Shown here: positions 46,123 through 58,167 of the stretch, in pieces
Numbering within the stretch: the first letter of the stretch is position 1
Layout of the letters: each line of letters begins with the position of its first letter
Assembly (NCBI GenBank): GCA_946122785.1
Contig: CAMGYJ010000005.1
Coordinates: forward strand, 68,026,200-68,090,199
Reading direction: 5' to 3'
Origin: Linum tenue
Taxonomy: Eukaryota; Streptophyta; Magnoliopsida; Malpighiales; Linaceae
Length of the DNA: 64,000 bases
The notes under the pieces: model-generated
What the model saw: the letters and a program-made list of their open reading frames with translations, nothing else
Told to the model about the DNA's origin: nothing
Databases searched by the model: none
Translations under genes and position numbers: made by a program

Positions 46123-47896
46123 ATGACCCATAGCCAGTCAGGAGACTTACTGCCATTGGACCAAGAGCTTCAACAGACTTGTAGGAACTTCAAGATGGCT
46201 TTAAAGGCGCCACTGGCAACAGAGGAGGCTCTAGCACAGCTGCAGATCAACTAGGAGGAAGACATGGGTGAGCCTCAAAACAATGATGTGGTTTCCCCCG
46301 ATGAACAAACCATGGGGTATTACTAGACCTCCAGAGCTGCGGACATGAGGTCGCCCATCCAACACCCTCAAGTTCCAGCCAATAACTTCGAGGTGAGCAC
46401 CTCTGTCATCACCATGTTGCGCGGCTCGGTGGTATTCCATGGAAAAGAGGGGAAGTGCCCCAGATCACATCTGCGGCGATTCCATGAGCTCATCGATGGG
46501 ATCAAGATAAATGGGGTCCCAGCCGATGCCATCCAGCTGAGGTACTTTCCATTCACTCAGGAGGGGAAAGCCAAGGAGTGGCTAGACACTCGACCTCCAG
46601 GATCGATCATCACGTTCGCCAACCTGGCGGACAAGTTCCTCACCCGCTATCATCCTCCGTCCAAGACGGCGGACCTGCAGAAGCAAATCACCCACTTTGC
46701 CCAGGAGGAAGATGAAACCATTCCGGACGATTGGGAAAGATACACCAGTGTTTTCCTGAAGTGTCCCAATCATGGGTTCAATTACGCCTTCAAGGTGGGC
46801 ACTTTCTACCACGCCCTCTTCCTAGAAGATAAGTAGCTGATTAACTCGGTCTGCGGCGGGAACATGTTAACCAAGACCCCGCCGTAGCTGAATCGACTCT
46901 TTGAAGAGATGGCAGAGCAGGGATATGATTGGGGAACTTCTAGGAGATCGAGACGAACATCAGGTCGGGTTGTGCATGTTGTGGCCACCCAGTCGTCTGA
47001 GCTGGTGCAGGTGGTATCTAAGCTGGTCGCAGCCATTGATCGTTCTGGAATGGTTTCAGGGACATGACAGCAGCATGCAATGCATTGCCAGTGGTGCGAA
47101 AGCTCCCATCACAATGTGGAAGATTGTCAGGCGATGAGGGAGTCGACTACTCCCTAGGAGCAGGTGGACTTCATCGCCAATGTCAGGCGTTTCGACCCCT
47201 ACAACAACACTTATAACGAGGGGTGACGACATCATCCCAACTTCTCCTGGAATGGACCTAATCCTCGACCATCAGGTTTTCAGAGGCCTTCTTACCAGCC
47301 CAGACAAGGGCAATTCTAGCAGCAACAGCCTCTTTACCCGCCCAGACAGGGGCTAGTTCCTCATCAATCACAGATGCGGCCATTTCAGCAGTAGGTGCAG
47401 CCCCCGCAGCCCAAGTACAGAGTGATTCGATGGCCGATTTGCGCGATCTAGTGGGATCTCTGGCCAATTCCAGTGCTAATATGTTTAGTAATATCGAGCA
47501 ATTCATGGAGAAAGCCTCTAGTAAATTCATGGAGCTTGAGGTTGGCCAGAGAAACACATAGGCTATATTGCAGGATATCCACACCTTGCTTGGGAGTGTA
47601 GCACAGGCTGTAGCACAGAGGACTCCTAGTACTTTACCCGGTCGAACCATTCCTCATCCGTAGGACCCAAATGTGCACTGCAAGGCCATTACTACCAGGA
47701 GTGGCAAAGTGACTGCTGATCCACCTGTCCAGGCATGATAGGAGAGAGAGACACTTGCTTCAGCACTTCCAGCTAATGAAGAAGAAATGGAGAAGGAGGT
47801 TGAGTTGCCTACTCCTAAGCCGAAACTAGTGGTGAAGGAGTATGTCCCGCAACTTTCCTTTCCTACTCGGTTGCACAAAGACCGGCTAGAGACATT
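46123..47896 (+). pseudogene. F: gag
   Basis: It starts MTHSQSGDLLPL. The retrotransposon gag core is complete at 46345-46836 (YFPFTQEGKAKEWLDTRPPG with LADKFLTRYHPPSKT), followed by the knuckle CQWCESSHHNVEDC near 47086. At least five stops stand where the G copy has Gln or Trp: GYY*T (W), DK*LI (Q), PP*LN (Q), TP*EQ (Q), EG*RH (W). It is well preserved between the stops. Confidence 0.9.
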
Positions 47897-47899
47897 AGT

Positions 47900-50800
47900 A
47901 TGACCTTCGTGGAGGCATTATCGAAGATGCCCAAGTATGCTAAGCTCATGAAGGATCTCCTCACCAACAAGAGGAAGCTTGGGGAGCTGTTGACGGTGAT
48001 GCTCAACGAGGAGTGTTGTGTCATCCTTCATAACAAGCTACTAGAGAAGCGCAAAGACCCAGGGAGTTTTACTATCCCTTGCATGATTGGTAGCTTGCAT
48101 GTAGGAAAGTCCTTGGTGGATTTAGGCGCTGGCATAAACATCATGCCATATAAACTGTTTAAAAAGCTAGGCCAGGCCTAGGTGAACCCAGTAATACTAG
48201 GATGAGCATTCAACTTGTTGATAGATCCATTGTGCATCCTAGGGGCATTGCAGAGGACTTGATAGTCGCAGTAGGGCCATTCTCATATCCTGTTGATTTT
48301 GTGATTCTTGATATAAATGAGGATGTGGATGTGCCTTTAATACTGGGTAGACCTTTTCTTGCCACCGCCAAGACGCTTATTGATGTGAATGATGGGAAGT
48401 TAATTTTGAGGGCTGGGGGTGAACAAATCGCCTTCTCTGTTTCTAATAATATGATACACCCCCAGCTCCATGATTATCTCGATTACTGTTATGTTATTGC
48501 TGATTTTGAGACCGCACTCGCTATCACGAGTGCGGGTACTGACGATTTCCTCGAGCGTTGTCTTTTGCTAGGGGAACCGGTATCGTAGGAGTTGCAGCTA
48601 GAGGAGCAGGTCGTGGAGCTAGATGAAGCTGCGATCGAGGGGCGAGAGAAACCACTCAAGTCAATCCCTATCTCGCCCCGGATCGCCACATCATTGGAGG
48701 AGCCACTAGAGCTAGAGCGTAAGCCCCTCCCCTCGCACCTGGAGTATGCATTTCTCCGGGAGGGGAATAAGCTCCCGGTCATTATTAGCTCGGATCTGAC
48801 ACCCGAGCAGAAGAGCAAGCTGGTGGCTCTGCTGCAGAAGTATGCCCGTGCCATGGCTTGAAGATAACAGACATCGGAGGCATTAGCCCATCCTTCTTCT
48901 CCCACAGAATTCTGATGGAGGATGAGGTTAAGCCAGTTAGACAACCGCAGCGGAGATTGACTCCTAACTTGTAAGCACTGGTCCGGGCAGAGATTGTGAA
49001 GCTGATGGATGCAGGGATCATCTTTGCTATATCTGATAGCAAGTGGGTTAGTCCCACCCAGGTGGTCCCGAAGAAAGGCGGGATTACTGTGGTCCCGAAT
49101 GAGAAGAACGAGTTGATCACGATGCGGACCATGACCAGCTGGCGAGTCTGCATCGATTACCGGCGCCTGAACGAAGCCACCAAGAAGGACCATTTTCTCC
49201 TACCTTTCATTGATCAGATGCTGGAGAGGTCGGTTGGCCATGCGTTCTACTGCTTCTTGGATTGCATGTCCGGCTATTTCCAGATACCCATTGCGCTGGA
49301 GGATCAGGCGAAGACCACGTTCACTTGCCCCTTTGGTACTTTTGCTTATCAAAGGATTCCATTCGGGTTATGTAATGCACTGGCGACCATCCAGAGATGT
49401 ATGCTGGTGATCTTCTACCGACTAGTTGGAGAGATCATGGAATTCTTCATCGACGACTTCTCGGTTTATGGAGACTCCTTCACGCATTGTCTTTATAACC
49501 TAAACTCGTTCTAAAGAGGTGCAAGGAGACTAATCTGGCACTCAGCTGGGAGAAGTGCCATTTTATTGTTCGTGAGGGGATTGTGCTCGGGCACAAAATC
49601 TCTAAGAAGGGGATTGAGGTGGATCGCGCGAAGATAGAGATGATCAGTAAGCTACTTCCTCCCATTTCTGTGAAGGGGATCCGTAGCTTTCTGGGTCATG
49701 CAGGTTTCTACATGCGGTTCATTAAGGATTTCTCGAAGATTGCCCTGCCTCTGACCAAGCTGTTGGAGAAGGATGCACCATTTCAGTTCACTCCTGAGTG
49801 CACACCTCCATTCGAGACATTGAAGTAGAAGCTTACTCATGCACCCATCATGGTGACTCCTGACTGGTCTCTTCCCTTTGAGCTGATGAGCAATGCAAGT
49901 GACTATATAGTCGGAGCTATTCTGGGTCACAGACGTGAGAAGCACTTCCAGCCCATCTACTACGCGTCAAAGACCTTGAACGATGCACAGGAGAATTACA
50001 CCACCACTAAAAAGGAGCTGCTCGTTGTGGTGTATGCATTTGACAAGTTCCGACCATATATGGTGCTCTCCCATGTGGTGGTCTACACAGACCACTCGGC
50101 GATTCGCTACCTGATGAGCAAGGCTGATGCAAAGCCTAGGCTCATCCGCTGGATCCTCCTTCTGCAAGAATTTGACATCGAGATCCGGGACAAAAATGGA
50201 ACCAAAAATGTTGCTGCAAATCATCTTTCACGGTTGGAAGCCCCTCTGGTGGACAACTTCGTGGAAGAGATCAATGACTCCTTCCCAGGTGAGCGATTGC
50301 TAGTGATGGCCTTGGTAGAGAGCGTGCCCCCTTGGTATTCTGACTTTACTAATTATCTGGTGGCGCAAGCAACTACCGAAGGGGATGGCCACTCATGCAA
50401 AGCGCAAGTTCTTCTCCGACCTGAAGCATTACTTCTGGGAGGATCATTACCTCTTCAGGATCGGAGAAGAGGGCGTGATCCAGCGCTGCGTCATGAAGCA
50501 CGAGATGGGAGACATCCTGTCTCAATGCCACGAGGGACCAACTGGCGGTCACCATTGAGGGAACCACATGGCGCGGAAGGTGCTACAGTCAGCCTTCTAC
50601 TGGCCCTCACTCTTCAAGGATGCAGACACCTTCGCACGACAGTGCGAACACTGAGGTCAGGTAACATTTCCTCCCGGGATGAGATGCCCCAACATATATC
50701 TGTTTGTCAAATTTTTTATGTTTGGGGCATCGATTTCATGGGCCCATTCCCTCCATCTTTTGGTAATTTGTACATACTTGTTGTAGTAGACTACGTCTCG

Positions 50801-51604
50801 AGGTGGGCAGAAGCTCAAGCTATGCCCACCAATGATGCAAGACGTGTCTGCTCATTTCTGAAGCAGTTGTTCTCCCGGTTCGGGACACCTCGCACCATCA
50901 TAAGTGATAGAGGAACCCATTTTCAAGTGCAATTCACTAAGCTCCTCTCTCACTATGGTGTTAAGCATCAGGTGTCAGTGGCTTACCATCCCCAAACGAA
51001 TGGTCAAGCCGAGCTGACGAACCGGGAGATTAAAAGAATAATTGAAACGACGGTGGATCAGTCCTGCAAGGATTGGTCCACCAAGCTCGATGATGCTCTC
51101 TCGGAATATAGGACAGCCAACGAAAACCCGATTGGTACTTCACCCTATAGGCTTGTCTATGGGAAGGCGTGTCATTTGCCAGTAGAGGTAGAGCACAGGG
51201 CCTGCTGGGGCCTTAAGCTGCTAAATCTGGATTTGAGTGTTTCAGGTACTGAACATAAGATGCAACTACTGGAGTTGGTGGAATGGTGTTACCACGCGTA
51301 CGAGAACACCCTGCTTTACAAGGAGCGAACCAAGCGTTTCCACGACGCTCGATTGAAGGGCCTGAAGGAGTTTCAGGTAGGTGATCGTGTTCTTCTCTTC
51401 AATGCACGCCTGAAACTCTTTCCGGACAAGCTTCATCCGAGGTGGTCGGGACCCTTTAAGATCACCCAGGTATACCCGCATGGTGCGGTGGAGATCAGCA
51501 ATGCTCAAACTGAGCCGTTCAAAGTGAACGGCCACCTCTTAAAGTTGTACTTGGGAGGTGATGTCGAGCGCGCAGAGCTGCTGATCAAGCTCGAGGACCC
51601 TTAG
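47900..51604 (+). pseudogene. F: pol (protease, RT, RNase H, integrase)
   Basis: Protease: GKSLVDLGAGINIMPYKLF, then VPLILGRPFLATAKT; a frame break near 48181. RT: CIDYRRLNEATKKDHF and active site FFIDDFSVYG, with TGA at about 48861 (RAMA*K; Trp expected) and TAG near 48973. RNase [17 protein letters not shown] and [11 protein letters not shown]. Integrase: a compensated frameshift between about 50380 and 50690 destroys the zinc finger, but [20 protein letters not shown] and PQTNGQAEL supply the D, D and E. The C-terminal tail is [15 protein letters not shown]. It is the most complete gypsy pol in the window. Confidence 0.92.
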
Positions 51605-51639
51605 TTCCTCTACTGGCGTCCAGCTAAAAGACGATAAAG

Positions 51640-52134
51640 AAGCCCTTAGTTCCTCGACCGTAATTATACCACCTCAGCCCGTAATTTTCAGCCTCTCTTT
51701 GGCTGCTCGCGGCACACAAAATATGGGCAAGAGAGACACAAATACGACCGTAATTGGTCAAATTCCAGCCCGTATTTGCCTCTGCATGGGAGGGCTTGGT
51801 CAGCTTAAGAGATTCCAAGCTACTGTCGGATCTTTCGCAGTTTAATCAATAATAAATCAACCAACGGTAATTACAACTTTGACCTAACTAAGGAGCTAGG
51901 GGGACTCATTCCCGAGTGACTCTTCCCCTGCTTAAGAACTTCGAACCATTTCCTGCTTTCTTACTGCTTTTTCTTAAAATCACATTCACTCAACTAAGTC
52001 TGGTATATAATAGATAATCGCGGAGTATGCAATAGATCTAGACCCCTGGTTGATAAATAGAACTTGCCACTATTCTGCATTTCCGGACTGCGGTTACACT
52101 TGGTCGCAGTTTGGTGTTGTGTTTTAGCGTGTCA
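51640..52134 (+). repeat. F: truncated 3' LTR
   Basis: Two LTR pieces are joined: about 51650-51785 with GACCGTAATT motifs, then 51786-52134, similar to F 45635-45979 and ending GTTTTAGCGTGTCA. The first 700 bases and the polypurine tract are deleted. Confidence 0.75.
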
Positions 52135-52800
52135 TTGACTTACCTTCTCCCTTAAACCAAGGCTTGGACGTCATAATCACAATTAACCTAGGTGTCTAAT
52201 TCAAGTAGAGGTTTTCCCTTCATTAACCTAGTTAGGAGGCATGGAAGAGGAGCTTCCAAAATCTTCACTTTGAGCAAACCCTAGGCTCTTCTCCCGCTTG
52301 GTTTGTGACTTTCTCTCTCTAGGATTCAAGAAGAAGAAGGTTTCTCTCACTTTGGTCTCCCTTTCTTCTTCCTTTCATCTCTCTATTTATACTGAGATCG
52401 TGCCCAGTTCACGGCTGTGAACATCAGAAAGCGTCCGTGAACTCAGTTAGTTGGATCAAAACGCACCACTTCACTTTTGGCATTCACGATTAGTGGTTCC
52501 AGTTCACGGTCTATAACTAAAGCGCTTGGAAAAGTAAATGGATTGGACACTAATTGAGAAAGCTTCACCCGGGAGTTGCTTTGATCCCCCTAGCTAAAAA
52601 TAATGACTTGTCGGATCGAATTCATAGGTGTGGGAAAGGCGGTTGAAACCATTGGTAAGTTCAACTAGTGAAGAAACGCCACTCTCTCGGGCAATAAGCC
52701 AAGGGATTCCAATTTAAGCTACCAAAGTAGCTCTCTCGACCTATATTTGGGATTAATCTGGAAAGAGAGATGTACAATAGCCTTTGGAGGGCCTTGTAAG
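52135..52800 (-). repeat. E: 5' LTR, rest, plus a second LTR fragment
   Basis: 52135-52511 continues the LTR of E beyond F (CTCTCTCTAGGATTC, AGTTCACGGCTGTGAAC). From 52512 to roughly 52800 another minus-oriented piece of the same LTR type follows (compare 43540-43700), with a hairpin AGCTAC-CAAA-GTAGCT near 52718. The right limit is approximate. Confidence 0.6.
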
Positions 52801-53253
52801 GATTGACAAACCCTTTTTCATTAGTGTGAAGATGAATTCTTGCTTATAAATTCCCTACTCATGTTTATATGCTGAACCATCCAAGAATCATCTTGTTTAT
52901 TTGAAATTCTGAATCTGAACTTTAAACCTATGCAGTGTGTTGATGTTTCTCTAAGCAAAAAATTTACCATTGTTTAGCTTTTGTAGCTTGGGTGAGCTCA
53001 CCATGTAAATCTACCAATTAGCAAACACATCACAAGTACATAGCCACCACTTTCTCTTTAAAGATATACATATCTGCTAATTGCCTTTAAACTTTCACAT
53101 CCATCCTTAGTTCTTGCAGGCTATCCGAACTGAACTATTTTCTGTTGCAACCTCATCAGTTTTTGGCTCATTTGAAGACATAACAAGTTGTTCCCTTCAT
53201 TTCATTACTCTTTAAGTTTGTAATTCTGGCTTGGTGAATTGAATGTGATGCAG
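52801..53253. other. Host-like non-coding sequence
   Basis: AT-rich, no similarity to the other repeats in the window, no supported gene. It ends in a good splice acceptor (GTGATGCAG) at 53253 and may be intron sequence of the gene whose exon follows. Confidence 0.4.
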
Positions 53254-53411
53254 GTGAACTATGAAACTAATGGTTGGGTTGTACATCAAGTGACTAACAT
53301 ATGGGCAAAAACATCCCCAGACCGCGGCGAAGCTGTATGGGCTTTCTGGCAATGGGTGGGGCTTGGCTTTGTACCCATATGTGGGAGCATTTTGTTTATT
53401 CAATGGACACG
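53254..53411 (+). pseudogene. Exon of GH95 alpha-L-fucosidase 2-like gene, frameshifted
   Basis: It reads VNYETNGWVVHQVTNIWAKT and SPDRGEAVWA, then after loss of one base near 53350 the other frame gives PMGGAWLCTHMWEHFVYSMD. This is the conserved segment of plant apoplastic GH95 alpha-1,2-L-fucosidases (AXY8/FUC95A type), which trim fucose from xyloglucan and related glycans. Both borders are splice sites: GTGATGCAG before and GTAAGATATT after. The length of 158 is one short of 53 codons. I find no neighbouring exon, so this is a relic or captured fragment. This is the only host-gene sequence I recognise here. Confidence 0.88.
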
Positions 53412-53882
53412 GTAAGATATTCACCCTGATATTGATTTTATAGCATAAGTTCCTACATTTTGGCTCTTTTGTGATAGACATGCAGCGTATAGCATTTACG
53501 GAAACCTGCTACCAAAATTGTTGCTAGGTTTAGTTTTAGAGAAATGTACGTTGTTCAAGGAAGACCCCTAAAACTTTAGAATTTATTGGTTTTACAAAAC
53601 ATATCCCTGTTTTTGTAAGCGAGAAGTGTGGAAAAATAAAAGTTTGTAGGTGAGAGAACATGTTAAAAGTGAAAACCGCTAGCAGGATGCCTTGAGGCTA
53701 CAAGTCTTCAACACAAGGTTAAAAGGTTTTACTATGGTGTACTTACCACTATTTTTATTGCCATTTTTTTCCATGACTGTGAATTGTTCATGAGGTTGTT
53801 GAAATTAAAAATAAAGTTTAATTGTTAAAATAAACTAAAAATCAGATCATCCTAGAAGCTAGCTACGTGTGTGGTGGTGATG
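53412..53882. other. Non-coding sequence between GH95 exon and copia element
   Basis: It starts as the presumed intron (GTAAGATATTC). AT-rich; nothing else seen. Confidence 0.4.
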
Positions 53883-54287
53883 TGTTGGAATGAAAAAAAT
53901 CAGAAAGTCCTAGCGTTTTCTACATATGGAAGTGACTGGAAATAAGGATTAAACAAAAGAAAAATTAGCTAGCCACAAAAGATAGGTAGATTTCAACTGT
54001 CTCATTTAATTGGCCTAGATATTTCACAATTGTAAAGCCTATAAAAGGTTGTCTTGTGCGTGGGTTGTAGAAGTAGAGCAAGAAGCAAAATATAAAGAGC
54101 CAATAAAAAAAGTCTCTTCCCTCATTTTCTCTGCCCATTCCTTTCCCATAATTAAAGATAAAACATTTCCCATTGGCTACCTCAAAATAAGCTCCCCATC
54201 AAATAAGCCCACCAAAGTTGCCATTTCATATACCAAACGTGCCCGCCAAATTACCCAAAGGAAATAAAGGTTTTATTTCCAACAAAG

Positions 54288-54299
54288 TGGTATCAGAGC
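54288..54299 (+). other. I: primer-binding site (tRNA-iMet)
   Basis: TGGTATCAGAGC, a perfect copy, three bases after the LTR end. Confidence 0.93.
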
Positions 54300-54943
54300 C
54301 CGAGTTATTTCTGAGTATGCTCTGTTGTTGCAGCGTAGTCTGAACTTCCACATCGGAAAAGAATTTCTCGTGTTTTTGTTATCACGATTGTCCCTTGGCC
54401 GAAAAATCCACTTTTCCTATTCAATTCCCCCACCTTACCAATTACTAAAATTGGTGCATCTGTATGAGAGCCTTGTTGGGATCCCAAGATGCTTGGGATA
54501 TTTTTGAGAAAGGTTATGAAATTCCCACGGAGGATTCTCGGTTATCTCCTACTAAAAAGGAGGTATTGACAAAAAAATAGAAAGAGTGATGAAAAGGCAC
54601 TCACTCTAATTCATCAATGTCTTGATGAATCCAGTTCGATCAAATAGCAGATGCTACCACAGCAAAGGAAGCATGGGAGATTTTGCAAAAGGAAATGCAA
54701 GGCGTGGAACCAGTAAAGAAGGTTCGACTTTAGACACTAAGGGGAGATTTTGAATCCATGAAGATGAAAGAAGGTGAATATGTTTCAGATTACACCGCAC
54801 GTGTGAAGTCTACCGTCAGCAAACTGGAGCAATATTGGCTCATTGCAAGCATGGGAGGAAAGATTAAATAAAAGAAATGAAGAATATTTAGAACAAGTGT
54901 GCACGAGGAGGAGGTCAGAACAGAGGTCGAGGTAGAGGCAACT
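54300..54943 (+). pseudogene. I: gag relic
   Basis: Copia gag core with stops and frame changes: ALLGSQDAWDIFEKGYE, then ALTLIHQCLDE, ATTAKEAWEILQKE, KKVRL*TLRGDFESM (Gln expected at the stop) and YVSDYTARVKS. It ends in RGGGQNRGRGRG just before G's LTR. Confidence 0.8.
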
Positions 54944-56323
54944 TGACACCCTAAAACACAATACCAAAGTGCGACCAAGTATAATCGCAATCCGGAAATG
55001 CAGTAATAGGCAAGCTCTAATTGTCAACCCGGGTCTAGATCTACTGCCTACTCCGTGTATATTTGTTATCTAGCAAACTAAGTCGATTGATTGTGGTTTT
55101 AACTAAAAGCAGTAAGAAAGCAGGAAATGGTTCGATTTTCTAAAGCAAAGGAAGAGTCACTCGGGAATGAGTCCCCCTATATCCTTAGTTAGGTCTCAGT
55201 TGTGATTACCCTAAGTTGATTTACTGTTGATTAAACTGCGGAAGATCCGACAGTAGCTTGGAATCTCTTAAGCTGACCAAGCCCTCTCAGGCAGGCTAAC
55301 CGGCAGGCGACTAACCTTCACCGGGATCGACTGCTGAGGCAATAAGCACAGAACTCCACTACTGGAATTGGGTTCTAGTACAAAGCAGTAGATTGATTAA
55401 CTCTCGTATAACCAATCTACGACTACCGAATGATGAAGCTCTAACAACCTAATCAGATTCTATCTATCTCAGGTTGCAGCAGAAATCAAGAAAAGATTAT
55501 CAGAATTCAATTGATTCAATGAATCATGCATCATTCGATTAAAACCAAACAGTATAACAATCCCAAGTCATTACAATCAAGATCCCTAACACATGGAACT
55601 AGGGTTCTTCATACCCAAGTGAGAGAAAGTTCTACTCCATAGAGAGAGAGGGAAACAGAATACAAAGCAGTCATACTCATAACAATGGGAAGAATCTGCT
55701 CTGCGATGTCAATCTTCACTCCTGGGGATGCAATCTGGGCTTCAATGGTGAGAAATCCACTCCAAATAGCTCCTAAGGTTTGTTCTTCGAACTTTCTCTC
55801 TCTAAAACTCTGTTTTTGGTCCAAAAAGTCGACCCCCTCTCCTTTGGCTCGAATCTGCCTCAAAAACGCGATTCTGGGCGAAATACGGGCTGAATTACGG
55901 TCGTAATCATGGTCTGCCCGTAAATCGCCCAAAACGCCCGTTTTACTTAACTCTGATGAGGGGAATTACGGTCGTAATTACCCAATTACTGCCAGTAATT
56001 ATGGAATTACGACCGTAATTACTTCGACTCTTGCCCATAATTTTCTCTGCGACAGGAATTCTGAAGAATTAGGCTCGGCATTGCATTTACGGGGATGACA
56101 AGAGCAATTACGACCGTAAATGGTCAGGGTCTGCCCGTAATTTTCATCTTGAATCGCCAACTGACCTCCAAATGACCCGAAACTTGCGCCTATGCACCTC
56201 TTTACTTGCTAAGACCTGAAATACGACAACACAACCTAGCGTAAAATAGGCTAAGGAACAACAAATTCGAGCTAAAATGGTCAGGAAACAAGAGTGAAAA
56301 CATGTGCAAATACGATGCTATCA
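54944..56323 (-). repeat. G: 3' LTR (1380 bp)
   Basis: Minus strand TGATAGCATCGTATTTGCAC…GTTTTAGGGTGTCA. It contains repeated AATTACGGTCGTAATT-type palindromes (55894-55907, 55963-55978, 56005-56020) among other ATTACGGGC half-sites. Confidence 0.92.
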
Positions 56324-56341
56324 AATTCCCCCACACTAAAC
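56324..56341 (-). other. G: polypurine tract
   Basis: Minus strand TTTAGTGTGGGGGAATT immediately before the LTR start; it primes plus-strand synthesis in this class. Confidence 0.85.
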
Positions 56342-58167
56342 CGTTTGCTTGTCCCCAAGCAAACCACATCAGATACAAGGTAAGCTCGAAATATCTCAAT
56401 CATGCAACCCTTGGGGACATATCACATAAGCACGAAACACGGGAATCACACTGGCTTTCAAACATCAACACATGAACAACTTCAACCGCAACTTGGACAA
56501 CCACCACAGAGGACATTCGAGTGCAACAAAATCGAGTAAAGGAGGATTCTCCCTTCTGTTCATCAACCAACATAGACTTGACTCAACCAATTACTCAAGA
56601 CGGTCACCTCATGCACAAAACTCAAGATATCATAATTGAAACCGAGCAATCTAGGTCCTCACCGGGGTAAAGAGTATAGATAATATGAGAAAATGAATCG
56701 CTCACTCTCGACCATTGGGGTCAGGACAATTTGATGCGCAAAATGCGCATGCTTATTCTCTCAATCCCTAACGTCTCTTCACCATGAAGGCAGCCTCTAA
56801 ATGCTAGAGTTCACATATGGGGTGTCACCACTAACTAATCCGGAGGTCTTAGACACAGGTTCAGATGGCTGGCTAGGGTCTTGGACATGGGGAAAAGGCC
56901 TTTTAGGTGGTGGAAGTAATCTTAGCATAAGGTTCCAAAATTCCAAACCCAACACAAGCACAGTCAATCAAACCACTTACTTTCTTTCTGCCATTCTACA
57001 TTACTCACATTCTTTAGAGCACAAGAGCGAAGGAGGTCACATAAATGCTAGTATTTCAAGCCACAATGTTAAGAAACACTACTTAATGGGCACTATTCAG
57101 ATTTTTGGTGTTGGCTCTCTTTTGCTTTCATTCATCTTTTTTTTTTTTTTTCATTTCTTGAGAGAACCACCACCTATGCACATTTTTCAAACACATGCCC
57201 AACTTTTTAAGAACTACCTCCAACCCTCACATTATATTTAGCAGAAATAGCAGAGAACATGTAAAACCCACTCTATGGAACCTTCTAAGAGATGCAAAAG
57301 GGTGATTTTCCATTGTAGACCGAAAGAAAGGATAACACACGACTCAAAGGGCTGACTAGGGGATATGACACATCAGGACAGTCAATTTGGTCGTGGGCTA
57401 ATCCTATGCCTCCATCATCTTAGCTAATTGCAACGTGAATGCTACACATCATGGAAGAGGGAAGTATCGCACAAGAAAGAAACGAGCAGGCTCAAATCTC
57501 ACAAGGCTACCTATATGCTCTATCTCTCATTCTGATTCCCTGAGCTAGATGCATAAACGACTGTCAAGAACAAGTGATCAATCCAAGTCACAGTTGGTAA
57601 GCAAACAGTTGAAAAACTGAACCCCTACACAATTCTACTGCACATCTCAGTCATCATTATAGGTTGTCCTAGTTACACTCCAGTTGTCATGCATTAAGTC
57701 GAAAGCCATTCAATTCACCAATTAAAACCATAGTGCCAATATGATTAAGCAAACAGCAGTGCTTGGAGCCCTCAAATCTTGAGATTTGGACAGCGGACTA
57801 GGCCCCAAGAACACATATATATGTTTCAATGAATACAAAGAACCCCCCCCCCCACACACACACACTTAAATGCGACAATGTCCTCAATGGAGTAGAGGGA
57901 AGGGGAACGATATTACCGTGAAATAGTGGTCAGGAACGGTGACTGGAGGGTGGACCAGTCAATAGCAGAGGACTGGACAAGGACCAGTCCAACGGGTACA
58001 GAGCTAGAGTCAGCAAAACACACACACATTGGGTGAAAGAAACCATAGTTCCAAGTCTACAATCCAAATAAACAGGACAAGTGAAAAGGAAACACAATAT
58101 GGAGTCTTAGTCAGGAAAGAAAGACAAATGCAGAGCCCAACTCGATGGGCCAGCAGGCAGAGCCAGC
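56342..58167 (-). other. G: non-coding region
   Basis: No gene. It includes an 18-T run (57136 on), and CACTTAAATGCGACAATG next to a C/CA tract (57843-57890), the counterpart of blocks in A, B and C. Confidence 0.65.

Larger units (their letters stand above)
43740..52134 (+). mobile_element. Element F: Ty3/gypsy (Athila/Tat type) gag-pol element
   Basis: A 5' LTR, a degenerate tRNA-Asp PBS, gag with a knuckle, PR-RT-RH-INT in gypsy order, and a truncated 3' LTR. It lies within the LTR of E: TGTAC precedes it and TTGAC follows, an imperfect target duplication. The env-position ORF and non-coding region of its relative G are deleted between 51640 and the LTR remnant. Confidence 0.88.
53883..54943 (+). 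mobile_element. Element I: copia element, 5' part
   Basis: A short LTR (53883-54284, TGTTGGAATG…CCAACA; the start is inferred), PBS at 54288 and a gag relic, cut at 54943 by element G. The rest must lie beyond G, outside the window. Confidence 0.75.

Noticed and set aside
48489..49193. Minus-strand ORF of 234 codons
   Set aside because: Antisense of F protease/RT; no independent features.
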